Below are positions 1 through 8,364 of a stretch of DNA of 26,009 nt, piece after piece. Within the stretch, counting starts at the first letter, position 1. Each line of letters begins with the position of its first letter. The notes under the pieces are model-generated. The model was not told the DNA's origin. It worked only from the letters and a program-made list of their open reading frames with translations, and did not search any database. The position numbers and the translations under genes are program-made. This DNA comes from UMGS1889 sp900556055. Lineage in GTDB: Bacteria > Bacillota > Clostridia > Oscillospirales > Ruminococcaceae. Location of the stretch: the NCBI GenBank assembly GCA_902463265.1, contig CABQEV010000026.1, forward strand, positions 1 to 26,009, written 5' to 3'.

Positions 1-54
1 AATACATGGGGTCCGTACATCAACGCCGGATACACGACTGTATGGGCGATTTAA
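1..54 (+). CDS. C-terminal end of an upstream gene (partial)
   Basis: Frame 1 is open from the window edge for 17 codons (ending GYTTVWAI) to a TAA at 52-54. It lies 41 bases before a holin gene in the same orientation. The position suggests a late phage structural or tail-tip gene, but too little is present to identify a family. An intergenic frame that is open by chance is possible. Confidence 0.4.
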   Translation, partial: NTWGPYINAGYTTVWAI

Positions 55-95
55 GAAACTGCCGGTTAATGTGTATTTTCCTAAGGAGGTAAATC

Positions 96-500
96 ATGGA
101 AAGATACAAGCTTGCGATATCCGCATTTTTCGGGATATCCGCATTTCTTTTCGGCGGCTGGGACGGGCTTATGACCGTTCTTCTCGCCTGCATCGTTATC
201 GACTACATAAGCGGCGTGATCTGTGCGGCTTATGAGAAAAAGCTGTCCTCGAGGGTAGGCGCACGGGGCATCGCAAAGAAGATCATGATATTTCTTATCG
301 TCATAACTGCGAGCCTTGCGGACACATACATCATCGGCACGGGCGACAGTCTGCGCACTCTGACTGTGCTTTTCTACATCGCAAACGAAAGCATTTCTAT
401 CCTCGAAAACTGCGGAAGGCTGGGCGTTCCCGTACCGAAGCGGCTGACGGATATGCTTATCAGACTGAAAGAAAAGGAGGAAAACAATGAAAGGAATTGA
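96..500 (+). CDS. Phage holin, toxin-secretion/phage-lysis (holin 4) family
   Basis: This 134-residue protein has three to four hydrophobic stretches: roughly residues 6-22, 24-46, 63-80 and 88-103. Its tail is short, charged and Lys/Glu-rich, the layout of small Firmicutes phage holins. Such holins form lesions in the cytoplasmic membrane that let the endolysin reach the wall. The sequence pattern (FGGWDGL near residue 20, then a DYISG segment, then a conserved AKK segment near residue 60) matches the family of toxin-secretion/phage-lysis holins. A strong AAGGAGGT lies at 83-90, just upstream of the ATG. The gene overlaps the following GH25 lysozyme gene by 14 bases, which implies translational coupling in a lysis cassette. 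No integrase or other phage replication gene is in the window, so whether this is an intact prophage is unknown. Confidence 0.88.
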   Translation: MERYKLAISAFFGISAFLFGGWDGLMTVLLACIVIDYISGVICAAYEKKLSSRVGARGIAKKIMIFLIVITASLADTYIIGTGDSLRTLTVLFYIANESISILENCGRLGVPVPKRLTDMLIRLKEKEENNERN

Positions 501-1095
501 TATTTCGCAGCACAACGGAGAGATCGACTGGGATAAGGTCAAATCGGACAAAAACGTGGATTTCGTCATTCTGCGCTGCGGTTTCGGCATCGAAGCGCCC
601 AATCAGGAGGACAGGCGGTTTGCGGAAAATTACGCCGCCTGCAAAAGGCTGCACATACCCGTCGGGGCATATCATTACAGCTATGCAAATTCCGTGAGAT
701 CCGCTGAGGAGGAAGCGAGGTTCTGCCTGAAGCTTATTTCGGGAAAGAAATTTGAATTTCCCATCTTCTGCGATATTGAAGAGAAAATGCATCTTATGCG
801 TGGAAACTGCGATGATATTGCATCGGCTTTCTGCGATATGCTTGAAGCGAACGGCTGCTTTGCGGGCATTTACACATTCGACAGCTTTGCAAAAACAAAC
901 CTCACCGACAAAACAAAAAAACGCTATGCAATGTGGATAGCCCGCATCGGAGGCAAGCCAAGATATTCGCCTTACGGGATACATCAGTACGCATGGGACA
1001 AAAAAATAAGCGGCATATCAGGCGATACCGACGCTGACCGCTGCCTGATAAACTATCCCGACATTATCGTGAAAAAGCATTTCAACGGCTATTGA
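487..1095 (+). CDS. GH25 lysozyme (phage endolysin)
   Basis: This 202-residue protein is a complete glycoside hydrolase family 25 domain (N-acetylmuramidase). It opens with KGIDISQHNGEIDW, carrying the family's first catalytic-site Asp (D5). It also has the FCDIEE segment with the Asp-x-Glu pair (D96, E98) at the barrel strand typical of GH25, and YAMWIARI and YAWDKK blocks near the C-terminus. It has no signal peptide and no wall-binding repeats, so it depends on the overlapping holin for export. AAGGAGG lies just upstream of the start, inside the holin gene. This is the last gene of the lysis cassette and is followed directly by a terminator. A host-encoded GH25 is possible, but the holin overlap makes a phage origin more likely. 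Confidence 0.93.
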   Translation: MKGIDISQHNGEIDWDKVKSDKNVDFVILRCGFGIEAPNQEDRRFAENYAACKRLHIPVGAYHYSYANSVRSAEEEARFCLKLISGKKFEFPIFCDIEEKMHLMRGNCDDIASAFCDMLEANGCFAGIYTFDSFAKTNLTDKTKKRYAMWIARIGGKPRYSPYGIHQYAWDKKISGISGDTDADRCLINYPDIIVKKHFNGY

Positions 1096-1110
1096 CATTC
1101 AAACAGATAT

Positions 1111-1160
1111 AAAAAACACGGCTGCTGACGGGTAATTTCCCGACAGCAGCCGTGTTTTTT
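1111..1160. terminator. Bidirectional intrinsic terminator between lysozyme and SGNH genes
   Basis: A 22-base arm (1111-1132) pairs with 1139-1160 across a 6-base loop with one mismatch. The stem has GC-rich CACGGCTGCTG pairing and is flanked by six A on one side and six T on the other. It therefore works for the plus-strand lysozyme and for the minus-strand SGNH gene that converges on it. Confidence 0.9.
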
Positions 1161-1162
1161 TA

Positions 1163-1924
1163 TCAGAACATATTGTTTCTTATTTCCTTTGTGACGTATG
1201 CGCCCTCCAAGGTCTGACCGGGGACATCGGGGTGGAGTCCGTCCCTCAGGTAGCGTCCCGTGCCGCCTATGACCTCAAATTTCTCGCATATTCCGCAGTT
1301 ATGGAAGCAGTCAACGACCTGAACGGACATTGCTCCGCAGATCTTTCTGATGTTTTCTATCGTTTTTTCGATCTTTGCGTTATGTTCGGGGGTTGCGGTC
1401 TGGATAGGCGTGAGGACGAACACTCTGCAAAGCGGGAATTCCGTCATGATCGTCTGAATGCACCATCTCATTGCGCCCGCTTCGGTGTAAAGGTCGATAT
1501 TTTCGTTGCCTTCAAGCTCCTTGCCCGTAAGCGCCTTTTCGGCATCGCCCATGCAGTCGGCTGCGTCATTTGTGCCCATTGCAAATGCGAAAATATCGGG
1601 AACGGGAGCTTTTCCGCTCTTAACGTCATTGAGATATCCCTGGATATGGACAACGGCGCAGTTGTTCATTCTCTTCTGCATCTCGTCCATGTCGTCGGTA
1701 TCCTCCCAGCCGTCGGAGATGCCTGCAAAGTCCGGATCGTTTCTGTCCTGAGTTTCAACGGTCACGCCGTTTTTCTCAAACCTTCTCTTGTACCACACAG
1801 AGCTGCCGACCGCAACGTTATGGTGCGATGCAAGTCCGAGGTTCTTGTAAACGTGGTATGACCACTGCTCCCATGCTGTAATGCTGTCTCCGTCAACGCC
1901 GAAATTAAGTTTAGAAAAATCCAT
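1163..1924 (-). CDS. SGNH/GDSL-type hydrolase, cytoplasmic or phage-associated
   Basis: The protein has 253 residues counted from the ATG at 1924. That start is preferred because it has a GAAAGGA site about 10 bases upstream and does not overlap the upstream gene; a longer reading frame exists but would begin inside that gene. SGNH blocks are visible: GDSI (S14, nucleophile), a block III AMGTNDAA (N119), and a block V DGLHPD (D228, H231). The family comprises esterases, lipases and deacetylases acting on acyl esters; the substrate here is not predictable. There is no signal peptide. It is the last gene of a minus-strand run, 19 bases after a DUF5131 gene, and converges on a phage lysis cassette. 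A role in a prophage cargo pair with DUF5131 is an inference from position. Confidence 0.82.
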   Translation of the reverse strand: MDFSKLNFGVDGDSITAWEQWSYHVYKNLGLASHHNVAVGSSVWYKRRFEKNGVTVETQDRNDPDFAGISDGWEDTDDMDEMQKRMNNCAVVHIQGYLNDVKSGKAPVPDIFAFAMGTNDAADCMGDAEKALTGKELEGNENIDLYTEAGAMRWCIQTIMTEFPLCRVFVLTPIQTATPEHNAKIEKTIENIRKICGAMSVQVVDCFHNCGICEKFEVIGGTGRYLRDGLHPDVPGQTLEGAYVTKEIRNNMF

Positions 1925-1943
1925 AATATTTGATCCTTTCAGA

Positions 1944-2816
1944 TTATTTTCCGCATCTTTTGCAGTATGTGCAGCCGTTGCATATCGGGCGGCTGCCGCA
2001 GTCAGCGCAGGTCGCACTGTACAACGGTGTATAGAGGAATTCGGGCGGTATCAGCGTTCCGTATTCGTCATAGAGATAATAGACTATCGGCTTTCCCTTA
2101 TAGCTCATGTTCGATCTTTCAGCCATATCCGACTGGACACGCTTATCGGTGATGGTATAAAGCTTCTTGTCCTTCAGGAAACGTGTGCCCGTTTCGATGA
2201 ATGTGAATTTCACCTCATGCCTTACGCACTGTTCACGCAGTGACTTCACCCAGTCGAAGCTGCACGGCCTTGCGCCATCATAGTTTTCGCCGCCGCACAC
2301 CACCTCGTCAATAGTTCCGTCTAGATACTTTTCGAGATCGACGGGGCCTATGAACGGTGCGCACATTATCCCCTTGTGCTTTGCGGGGATATCCAGCAGT
2401 ATCGTTATCCTCTCGTCCGCACGCCGCTGATTTTCCGCAGTGACGTTCAGCGAGATGTTGTCCCAGCCGTCCCCCCAGTCGGGCGGAAGGCACTTTTCTA
2501 TTCTATTGGCACGCTTTGTGAGTATCATGAACTTCACATCGCTGCGGCGGCGCATTATATCCCATGCCTCGGGACGCCATTCGTCCGCCTCCTCCAGAAA
2601 AAAGTCGGAGGTCATGCAGACACGCAGCCTTTCGCCGCTTTTTATTTTGTACTGTCCCCGCCTGTCCCTGTGGAGCGGATAATCGAAGCCCTCCTTTGTG
2701 CGGAATATCTTCGAGCCGTCCATGTTTCTTTTGCGGTCGAGGTAGTACATATAGCAGTTTTCGCAGCCCTCGCTGATCTTTTTGCAGCCGTGCCACGGGT
2801 TCCAGATGTCATGCAT
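1944..2816 (-). CDS. DUF5131 / phage Gp37-Gp68 family protein
   Basis: This 290-residue protein starts with IWNPWHGC...SEGCENCYM, the three-cysteine signature (C11, C18, C21) of the Gp37/Gp68 family, now DUF5131. The family is related to radical-SAM enzymes and found in phages and mobile regions; its reaction is unknown. The CGGEN segment near the middle is also typical. The last 20 or so residues carry a Cys-rich ending (CADC, CNGC, CKRC), probably a small zinc ribbon. AGGAG lies 8 bases before the ATG and overlaps the stop codon region of the upstream transglutaminase-like gene, an 11-base gap that suggests co-transcription. In many genomes this family sits beside a three-Cys-motif partner (TcmP); here the neighbour is instead an SGNH hydrolase. 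Confidence 0.85.
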   Translation of the reverse strand: MHDIWNPWHGCKKISEGCENCYMYYLDRKRNMDGSKIFRTKEGFDYPLHRDRRGQYKIKSGERLRVCMTSDFFLEEADEWRPEAWDIMRRRSDVKFMILTKRANRIEKCLPPDWGDGWDNISLNVTAENQRRADERITILLDIPAKHKGIMCAPFIGPVDLEKYLDGTIDEVVCGGENYDGARPCSFDWVKSLREQCVRHEVKFTFIETGTRFLKDKKLYTITDKRVQSDMAERSNMSYKGKPIVYYLYDEYGTLIPPEFLYTPLYSATCADCGSRPICNGCTYCKRCGK

Positions 2817-2827
2817 AGCTGTATCTC

Positions 2828-4036
2828 CTAATATACATCAAGTATAAAAACAGCCGTCTGATATGCGTCTGCGTTAAATCTTGATGTTATGTTCACTGTA
2901 ATATTTTTTTCGGCAAGCTCCTTATTTGCAAGATATATAGCCTTATCAATGCCGTCTGAACGTGCATTTATCTCATTCAGAAAGTAAACATACTCCTGTG
3001 CTGAGCCCAGCTTTATCATTGCATAATCCCTGCCGTTTTCTACTGCCTGTATAATACTTTGCTTCAGCACCTCGGGATAATCCGCTGATGCTTCCGCCAG
3101 AAATCCCTCATGGACGAAATAATTATACTTTGTTCCGCCTGCCTTCGGCGGGACGTATATGGTCCTGTCGATCGTGCGGTTTTCCATAACGGTCCGGTCG
3201 TCGGCGAGGAAAAACTGATAGGACACGAAATCATCGAGATCCATCGAAACATCGTCCCACGTAACATCGACATGATACCAGTCGCCGTCAAGTCTGACCA
3301 TGTTCCACATATGCGGGACATCGGTATATCCCGTGACTATGATATTTTCGATGCCAAGACGGTTGCACATATACGAAAACGACTTTGCATATCCCTCGCA
3401 GAGTGCCTTTTTCTTGATGAGCGTGCCGTAAACAGTCGAGGAAAGCGGGGATTCCGTATCCTTTTCGACGTTCAGAACGAGCCAGTCATGAATGAATTTC
3501 AGCTTTTCGTAATCGTCTGCGCCGTCGGGTATCTGCGAGATTATATTCTCGGCTTCGGCGGCTGCGAGGTTGTTCATCTCCTCGGACTGTGCGGACGGAT
3601 AGCTGTACGAAAACTCCACATCAAAGTATCTTCCCGACTCATTGAGCGTCGGTGTTGCCTGTTTGAGGTAGAACACGGACATCTGCTCGATGGCGATAAG
3701 GTAGAGTATGCGGCTGTACGTCTGCGAATCGGCAAAAAGCGGCATCGACTGCGAATAGTTTTTCAGCGCGCTGACGGTAGCGTCATACATCTCACGCTGC
3801 GAATCATCGAGCTGGAAATAGCCGTATCTCGTTTCCCAGTCGGAATATTCATCGCTGTTCGGAACATAATCGCTGAGCGACGGCATCTGAGGCTCCTCCT
3901 CGTACTGAGTGCCGTCGGATATTATGTTCACGGGTTCCGTATCCGTTTCGGATGTGTCCCCGCCCGAGCAGGCAGTCAGCATGGATACGGCGACTGCGGC
4001 AGCTGTGAGCGCAGCCGAAAGTCTTATTCTGTTCAA
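2828..4036 (-). CDS. Transglutaminase-like lipoprotein, array member 1
   Basis: This 402-residue exported lipoprotein has a lipobox ending LTAC (C23) after a short hydrophobic signal. It has a short acidic linker, a helical N-terminal module (about 65-175), a transglutaminase-like core (about 175-270) and a C-terminal alpha/beta module (about 300-402). The Cys-His-Asp triad is intact: C213 in CEGYAKS, H242 in PHMWNM, D257 in HVDVTWDD. Such domains act as transglutaminases or cysteine proteases; the substrate is unknown. The start codon is TTG at 4036, supported by AAAGGAGA 6-7 bases upstream; the nearby upstream ATG is out of frame and terminates. It lies 28 bases after array member 2, which it resembles most, and 11 bases before the DUF5131 gene. 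Confidence 0.88.
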   Translation of the reverse strand: MNRIRLSAALTAAAVAVSMLTACSGGDTSETDTEPVNIISDGTQYEEEPQMPSLSDYVPNSDEYSDWETRYGYFQLDDSQREMYDATVSALKNYSQSMPLFADSQTYSRILYLIAIEQMSVFYLKQATPTLNESGRYFDVEFSYSYPSAQSEEMNNLAAAEAENIISQIPDGADDYEKLKFIHDWLVLNVEKDTESPLSSTVYGTLIKKKALCEGYAKSFSYMCNRLGIENIIVTGYTDVPHMWNMVRLDGDWYHVDVTWDDVSMDLDDFVSYQFFLADDRTVMENRTIDRTIYVPPKAGGTKYNYFVHEGFLAEASADYPEVLKQSIIQAVENGRDYAMIKLGSAQEYVYFLNEINARSDGIDKAIYLANKELAEKNITVNITSRFNADAYQTAVFILDVY

Positions 4037-4064
4037 GTCGGTTCTCCTTTACGCATAATGCGCA

Positions 4065-5618
4065 TCAGACGTATTTCAGGAATATCTTGATAACTCTCGT
4101 TCCCTCGTCTGCGGAATAGTAGATGGAATTTGTTTCTATATACGATCCGCCCATAGCTGTGTTTATCTCTTCAAGAAGGTCAAAGCCCTCGGCATTGGTG
4201 CTTTCGAGCATCTTCGTGATGACCTCTTTCGTCAGCTCGGACGATGCGCAGCGGACCTGAACGCCGTATTCCCTGTTCTTTGCTGCCTTGTACATCTCAT
4301 TTTTCAGCATGATCTTCATGCCCTCGTAATCGGTCGCTACAAGTTTGTTATATACGAAATAGTTATATCTGTCGGACGCTGCCTCGGGCAGGGCATAATT
4401 ATAGTGATCTATCGTTCTGAGTGTTTTTATCGTTGCGGTGTCAAGGCCGAAGTAGTCGTATCTTGCGAATTCGGGAGCATCCTCCTTATCGGGATCGTCC
4501 CAGGTAAGGTCGATATGATACCATTCGCCGTCGATCTTCACCATATTCCACATATGCGGCTCATTTGTCTGTCCTGTGATGCTGAGTGCGGGTATTCCCG
4601 TGAGATTGCAAAGGCGCAGGAACGCACCCGCATAGCCCTGGCACATAGTCCGCTTATTCACAAATGCGCCGTAGACGTTGTTTTCGCCGCTCGTATCGTA
4701 TGTAACGTTCTTTATGATCTCGTCATGGAAAAGCTTTACCATATCGTAATCGCTCATTCCCGATGTGACCTTTGAGAGTATCTCCTGCGTTGCGGCATCC
4801 ATATCCTTGCGCTTTTTGCGGATATTTGACGGGGTATCGGTATACCTCAGCTTCATTTTATCGGCGGGGCTTCCCGAGTAATAGAACTTGCTGTCGAGAT
4901 AGAAAAGCTCTATCTCCTCATTCACCATGACCTCATAAACAACGGCGATATCATCGGGTTCGGTCGGAACGGCGAGATCAAACTGCTCGTCAAGATTTAT
5001 AGCATGGTTGTAGATATCGTCATAAAGTGCCTGCTGGTCGGCTGTCATCTTATAATATGAATACGGACGTGTGATGATAGTCTTGCCTGTGACCTTATTG
5101 ACAGTCGGTGCTGCTGCCGTAACGGGGGCAGCTGTTGTTGATGCGGCTGTCGTTGTTGTCTGCGGCGCAGCTGTTGTCTGATGCGAAGTTGTCTGCGGCG
5201 GCTCCGTGTTCACTGTGACGGCTGATCCTGTCTGCGGCGCTGCGGCTTCCCCTGGTACGGCAGTCTCAGTCGGCAGTGTGGTTTCCGTTTCGGGCGGAGT
5301 GACTGTCAGCAGGAGCGTTGTCGGAGTCGTTATCGGGATAGTTGTGGTTTCTGTCCTTGTTTCGGGGCTTGTCTCGGTCTTTGTTTCGGTCGGGGCTTCC
5401 GTTTCCGGTTCAGTCTCCGCTTCGGACGGAATGACCGTTTCCTCCTCCATCTCTATCGCTGTGACCTCTGCACGGAGCGTATCGGAAGTCTCCGCAGGCA
5501 CGGTCGGCAGCGGATCCTTATCGAGATCGGGTTCGTTTACCTTTCCGCATGATGTCAATATTGATGCAGCTATTACTGCTGCTGTGAGTGCAGCGGCAAA
5601 TCTCTTGAACAAATTCAT
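4065..5618 (-). CDS. Transglutaminase-like lipoprotein, array member 2
   Basis: The protein has 517 residues counted from the second of two adjacent ATGs; the first (5621) is only 2 bases from the AAAGGA site, the second 5. The signal peptide ends in a LTSC lipobox (C24). A long Thr/Glu/Pro/Ala-rich disordered linker (about 55-175) should hold the enzyme away from the membrane. The helical module follows, then the transglutaminase-like core with C326 (MCQGYAGA), H355 (PHMWNM) and D370 (HIDLTWDD), and the C-terminal module with the shared DRYNYFVYNKL block. It is the longest member because of the linker. It ends 28 bases before member 1 and begins 67 bases after member 3 with only a weak 4-bp hairpin between. 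Substrate unknown. Confidence 0.88.
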   Translation of the reverse strand: MNLFKRFAAALTAAVIAASILTSCGKVNEPDLDKDPLPTVPAETSDTLRAEVTAIEMEEETVIPSEAETEPETEAPTETKTETSPETRTETTTIPITTPTTLLLTVTPPETETTLPTETAVPGEAAAPQTGSAVTVNTEPPQTTSHQTTAAPQTTTTAASTTAAPVTAAAPTVNKVTGKTIITRPYSYYKMTADQQALYDDIYNHAINLDEQFDLAVPTEPDDIAVVYEVMVNEEIELFYLDSKFYYSGSPADKMKLRYTDTPSNIRKKRKDMDAATQEILSKVTSGMSDYDMVKLFHDEIIKNVTYDTSGENNVYGAFVNKRTMCQGYAGAFLRLCNLTGIPALSITGQTNEPHMWNMVKIDGEWYHIDLTWDDPDKEDAPEFARYDYFGLDTATIKTLRTIDHYNYALPEAASDRYNYFVYNKLVATDYEGMKIMLKNEMYKAAKNREYGVQVRCASSELTKEVITKMLESTNAEGFDLLEEINTAMGGSYIETNSIYYSADEGTRVIKIFLKYV

Positions 5619-5685
5619 CATTATCCTTTCTTATACAGAAAAGCCCTTCGGCTGTTTATTTTTAGAAACGGCAGAAATGTTCCGC

Positions 5686-6903
5686 TCAGTTGTAGCAGAA
5701 TGAAATATTGATTATCATAAGGTCATCGTTTGTGCTTCTTGAATAGACTGATGATGATATGACGTTCCCGCCCGCCTGAGAATCGGCGTAGGAAATGATG
5801 CCGAATATCTCACTGCCGCCGAACAGCCTGCTGACGGCATCGCTGTAAGCCTCGGCTGACGAAAATCTGACCTCGGCATTTGCCCTGCCCTCGGATACCG
5901 CGCTGACTGATGCACGTCTGAGCATGGCTTTGCAGCTGCTCCAATCCGATGCGCAGAGCTTTTCCTTCCAGAAATAGCCCTCGCTTGTGGCTGTACATTC
6001 GGGGACATTGAGAACGTAATCCCCCTCGTCCCTGAAATGTGTTCTGCCCATTATATCGCTGTCGGGGATAAGGAAGTAGTCGTATCTCACATAAGTTTCC
6101 TTCCTTATTTTTTCGCTGGATACCACGGGATCGTCCCATGTAGCGTCGAGGTTATACCACTGTCCGCCGCATCTGACCTTGTTCCACGAATGTGATATGC
6201 CGCTGCTTTTTCCGTCGGCAACGGTGTTTTCTATGCCTGCCATGTCGCAGAGCCATTTTATTGTTTTTGAATATCCCTCGCAGCGGATCTCATGGCTGAC
6301 CATGCCGCCGTAGATATCGCCCGTATGCTCGCTGTCCTCCCAGACATAGTTATTGCTAAGGACGGTAAGATCGTGGATAGCCTTCAGCTTTTCGTAATCG
6401 GACATATCCTTTATGCTTTCGAGGAACGGTGCGGCTGCGGAGTTTATCTCCTCCGTCATTTTTTTGCATTCCTCGGGGGTATATTTATATCCGAGAGGAG
6501 CTTCGGTGATCTCTTTTTCAAAATCAATGACGGGTATGGACTGCGACATCCAGAAGAACTGTGCCTCCGTTCTGAATACGGCGATATACAGTCTGCGGAA
6601 ATCGCCCCATTTTATCGGTTCGGGGAAATATACTGTGCTTTCGTGGTTCTCTGCTGCGTCGGCAATAAGCGTATAGAGCTGCTTATCCTTATCGGAGAGG
6701 GCATTGAAAGCATAGCCCGCGTATTTTTCTTCGGTTTCGTTATCCGTGGTTATTTCCGTTTCTGCGACAGTTGTTTCATCGGGAACGATAACCGTGATAT
6801 CTTCGTCCTTCGAGCAGCCTGACATAAGCATGAGCGGCACTGCGCAGATGCATATTGCCCGCCGAAGGTCATATCGGGATAAAAAATCGTGAAAAAAACT
6901 CAT
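5686..6903 (-). CDS. Transglutaminase-like lipoprotein, array member 3
   Basis: The protein has 405 residues from the ATG at 6903, chosen because AAAAAGGTG lies about 6 bases upstream; an ATG 21 bases earlier has no ribosome site. The signal segment is longer than in the siblings and ends LMSGC (C30). The linker is short (about 31-60). The core has C208 (RCEGYSKT), H238 (SHSWNK) and D253 (NLDATWDD), so the triad is complete; Trp replaces the Met-Trp after the His. A C-terminal module with a GYFWKEKL block replaces the NYF block of the others. It is the most divergent array member. A 120-base gap with a hairpin separates it from member 4, so it may begin a second transcription unit, though no convincing promoter was seen. 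Confidence 0.87.
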   Translation of the reverse strand: MSFFHDFLSRYDLRRAICICAVPLMLMSGCSKDEDITVIVPDETTVAETEITTDNETEEKYAGYAFNALSDKDKQLYTLIADAAENHESTVYFPEPIKWGDFRRLYIAVFRTEAQFFWMSQSIPVIDFEKEITEAPLGYKYTPEECKKMTEEINSAAAPFLESIKDMSDYEKLKAIHDLTVLSNNYVWEDSEHTGDIYGGMVSHEIRCEGYSKTIKWLCDMAGIENTVADGKSSGISHSWNKVRCGGQWYNLDATWDDPVVSSEKIRKETYVRYDYFLIPDSDIMGRTHFRDEGDYVLNVPECTATSEGYFWKEKLCASDWSSCKAMLRRASVSAVSEGRANAEVRFSSAEAYSDAVSRLFGGSEIFGIISYADSQAGGNVISSSVYSRSTNDDLMIINISFCYN

Positions 6904-6962
6904 AACAACACCTTTTTGCGGCATTTACGTATCAATTGTTAAGGGAATACCTTAAATTTCCG

Positions 6963-6986
6963 CCCGTGCAGGAAATTCTGCACGGG
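6963..6986 (-). terminator. Hairpin between array members 4 and 3, possible attenuator
   Basis: A perfect 9-bp stem (CCCGTGCAG / CTGCACGGG) with a 6-base loop sits in the only long gap inside the transglutaminase array. There is no real T-run after it on the minus strand (GCGGAAATTT), so it is at best a weak terminator or an mRNA-processing or stability element. It may set different expression levels for the two halves of the array. Confidence 0.45.
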
Positions 6987-7044
6987 TACGGAAAATCGGA
7001 TAGTTATCAGGAAAAACGGCAGAAACGTATTGATCAGCGTTTCC

Positions 7045-8346
7045 TTAGTATGCAAGGTCGATCTGAATGATGAGCAGAGCATCATCATTGTTTGCATAGA
7101 CCTTAGCAACAGCGGAATTCTCGCCCTTGATATATTCGGAATAGCTTGCGAGATTTGCCTTCATAGCGTCATAAACGGACTTGTCGGAAAGACGGATCTC
7201 AACGCAGCGCTCCTTGTTGTTTGCAGCTGCCTTCAGTGCGTCCTTGAGAGCTGCCTCGGCAGAAGCCTGATCGGAGAACAGCTTGCCTGACATCTTGAAG
7301 TAGTTGTACTTGTCAGCTGTTGCAGCGGGCTGCTGGAAGTAGAGGAACTCGTCATTGCCGCCGACCTTTTCGTTGATCTTGAAATGGGAGATATTGTGGA
7401 TCTCGGAGTCCTTCACGAGGAAATACTTATGTGAGAGGTTGTTCGGAACAACGGGGTCGATGATGGGATCGTCCCATGTTGTGTCGAGGTTATACCATTC
7501 GCCGTCGAGGTTTACGAGGTTCCATGCGTGTGATGCAGTTTCGCCCGAGCCTGTGATGACCATTGAGGGGATGCCTGCCTTGTCGCAGAGGTACTGCATG
7601 GTCTTTGCATAGCCGAGGCACTGCACCTTCTTGTTCACGAGGCCGCCGTAGATGGTTCTGCTCATTTCGTCATCGCCGTCGAATGTGCAGTTCAGCACGA
7701 TCCAGTCGTGGAAATAGAGCAGCTTGTCGTAATCGGTAGAGAGCTTGTTTGCCTCAGCAACGAGGGCGTCGGCAGTCTTGTTGATCTCATCGGTCATGGT
7801 CTTGATCTGGTCGTTTGTGAGCGGCTGATAAGCGATCTTGCCGTTCAGCACCTTAGCACCTACAACGTAGAAAAGCTGAGGCTCCTGGTTATAAACGATA
7901 CCGAACACCTTTTTCCATGTAAGGTCGTCAACATTCGCATCGACCTTCCACTGCATGGTCTTTGCAGCGTCGAAGATCTTGTTGTAGAGGTCCTTTTCGG
8001 AGTCGCTCAGGGTATCGTAAGCATATCTCTTGGAGATATCGACAGTAGTTGTGCCAAGCTCCTCAGTCTGAGTTGCTTCTGTTTCTGCGAATATGCTTGC
8101 GATCTCGTCATCGGAGCGTTCGTATGCGGTCTGAGTTTCGCTTTCGGAGGAGGGGATCTCATTTCCGTCGGCATCTGTTTCGGGAGCTGCTGTTGTTACG
8201 GCATTTCCGTCAGCATCTGTTTCGATAACAGTGGAGATGACGCTTACTTCCTCATCATCGCCCGATGCATCATTTTTTCCGCATGCTGTGAAAAGCATTG
8301 TTGCGGACATAAGCAGTGCAAGTGCAGCTGCGAGTTTTCTCTTCAT
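7045..8346 (-). CDS. Transglutaminase-like lipoprotein, array member 4
   Basis: This 433-residue lipoprotein has a signal peptide ending LFTAC (C22). An acidic linker contains a duplicated ETDADGN motif (about 42-63). The helical module contains YNQEPQLFY, then the transglutaminase-like core has C243 (QCLGYAKT), H273 (SHAWNL) and D288 (NLDTTWDDPI). The C-terminal module carries KYNYFKMSGKL followed by a repetitive helical segment. The ATG at 8346 is preceded by AAAGGA at 9 bases. It is closest to member 5: both share YNQEPQLFY, the CDKAGI...SMVITG segment, and NLDTTWDDPII with a nearby NNL. This points to a relatively recent tandem duplication. It starts 18 bases after member 5, consistent with one transcript. 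The activity is inferred from the intact triad only. Confidence 0.9.
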   Translation of the reverse strand: MKRKLAAALALLMSATMLFTACGKNDASGDDEEVSVISTVIETDADGNAVTTAAPETDADGNEIPSSESETQTAYERSDDEIASIFAETEATQTEELGTTTVDISKRYAYDTLSDSEKDLYNKIFDAAKTMQWKVDANVDDLTWKKVFGIVYNQEPQLFYVVGAKVLNGKIAYQPLTNDQIKTMTDEINKTADALVAEANKLSTDYDKLLYFHDWIVLNCTFDGDDEMSRTIYGGLVNKKVQCLGYAKTMQYLCDKAGIPSMVITGSGETASHAWNLVNLDGEWYNLDTTWDDPIIDPVVPNNLSHKYFLVKDSEIHNISHFKINEKVGGNDEFLYFQQPAATADKYNYFKMSGKLFSDQASAEAALKDALKAAANNKERCVEIRLSDKSVYDAMKANLASYSEYIKGENSAVAKVYANNDDALLIIQIDLAY

Positions 8347-8364
8347 TTTCTATTATCCTTTCGA

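Noticed and set aside
5206..5703. Plus-strand frame rich in Val and Ser
   Set aside because: It is the antisense of the Thr/Glu-rich linker of array member 2; low complexity keeps it open.
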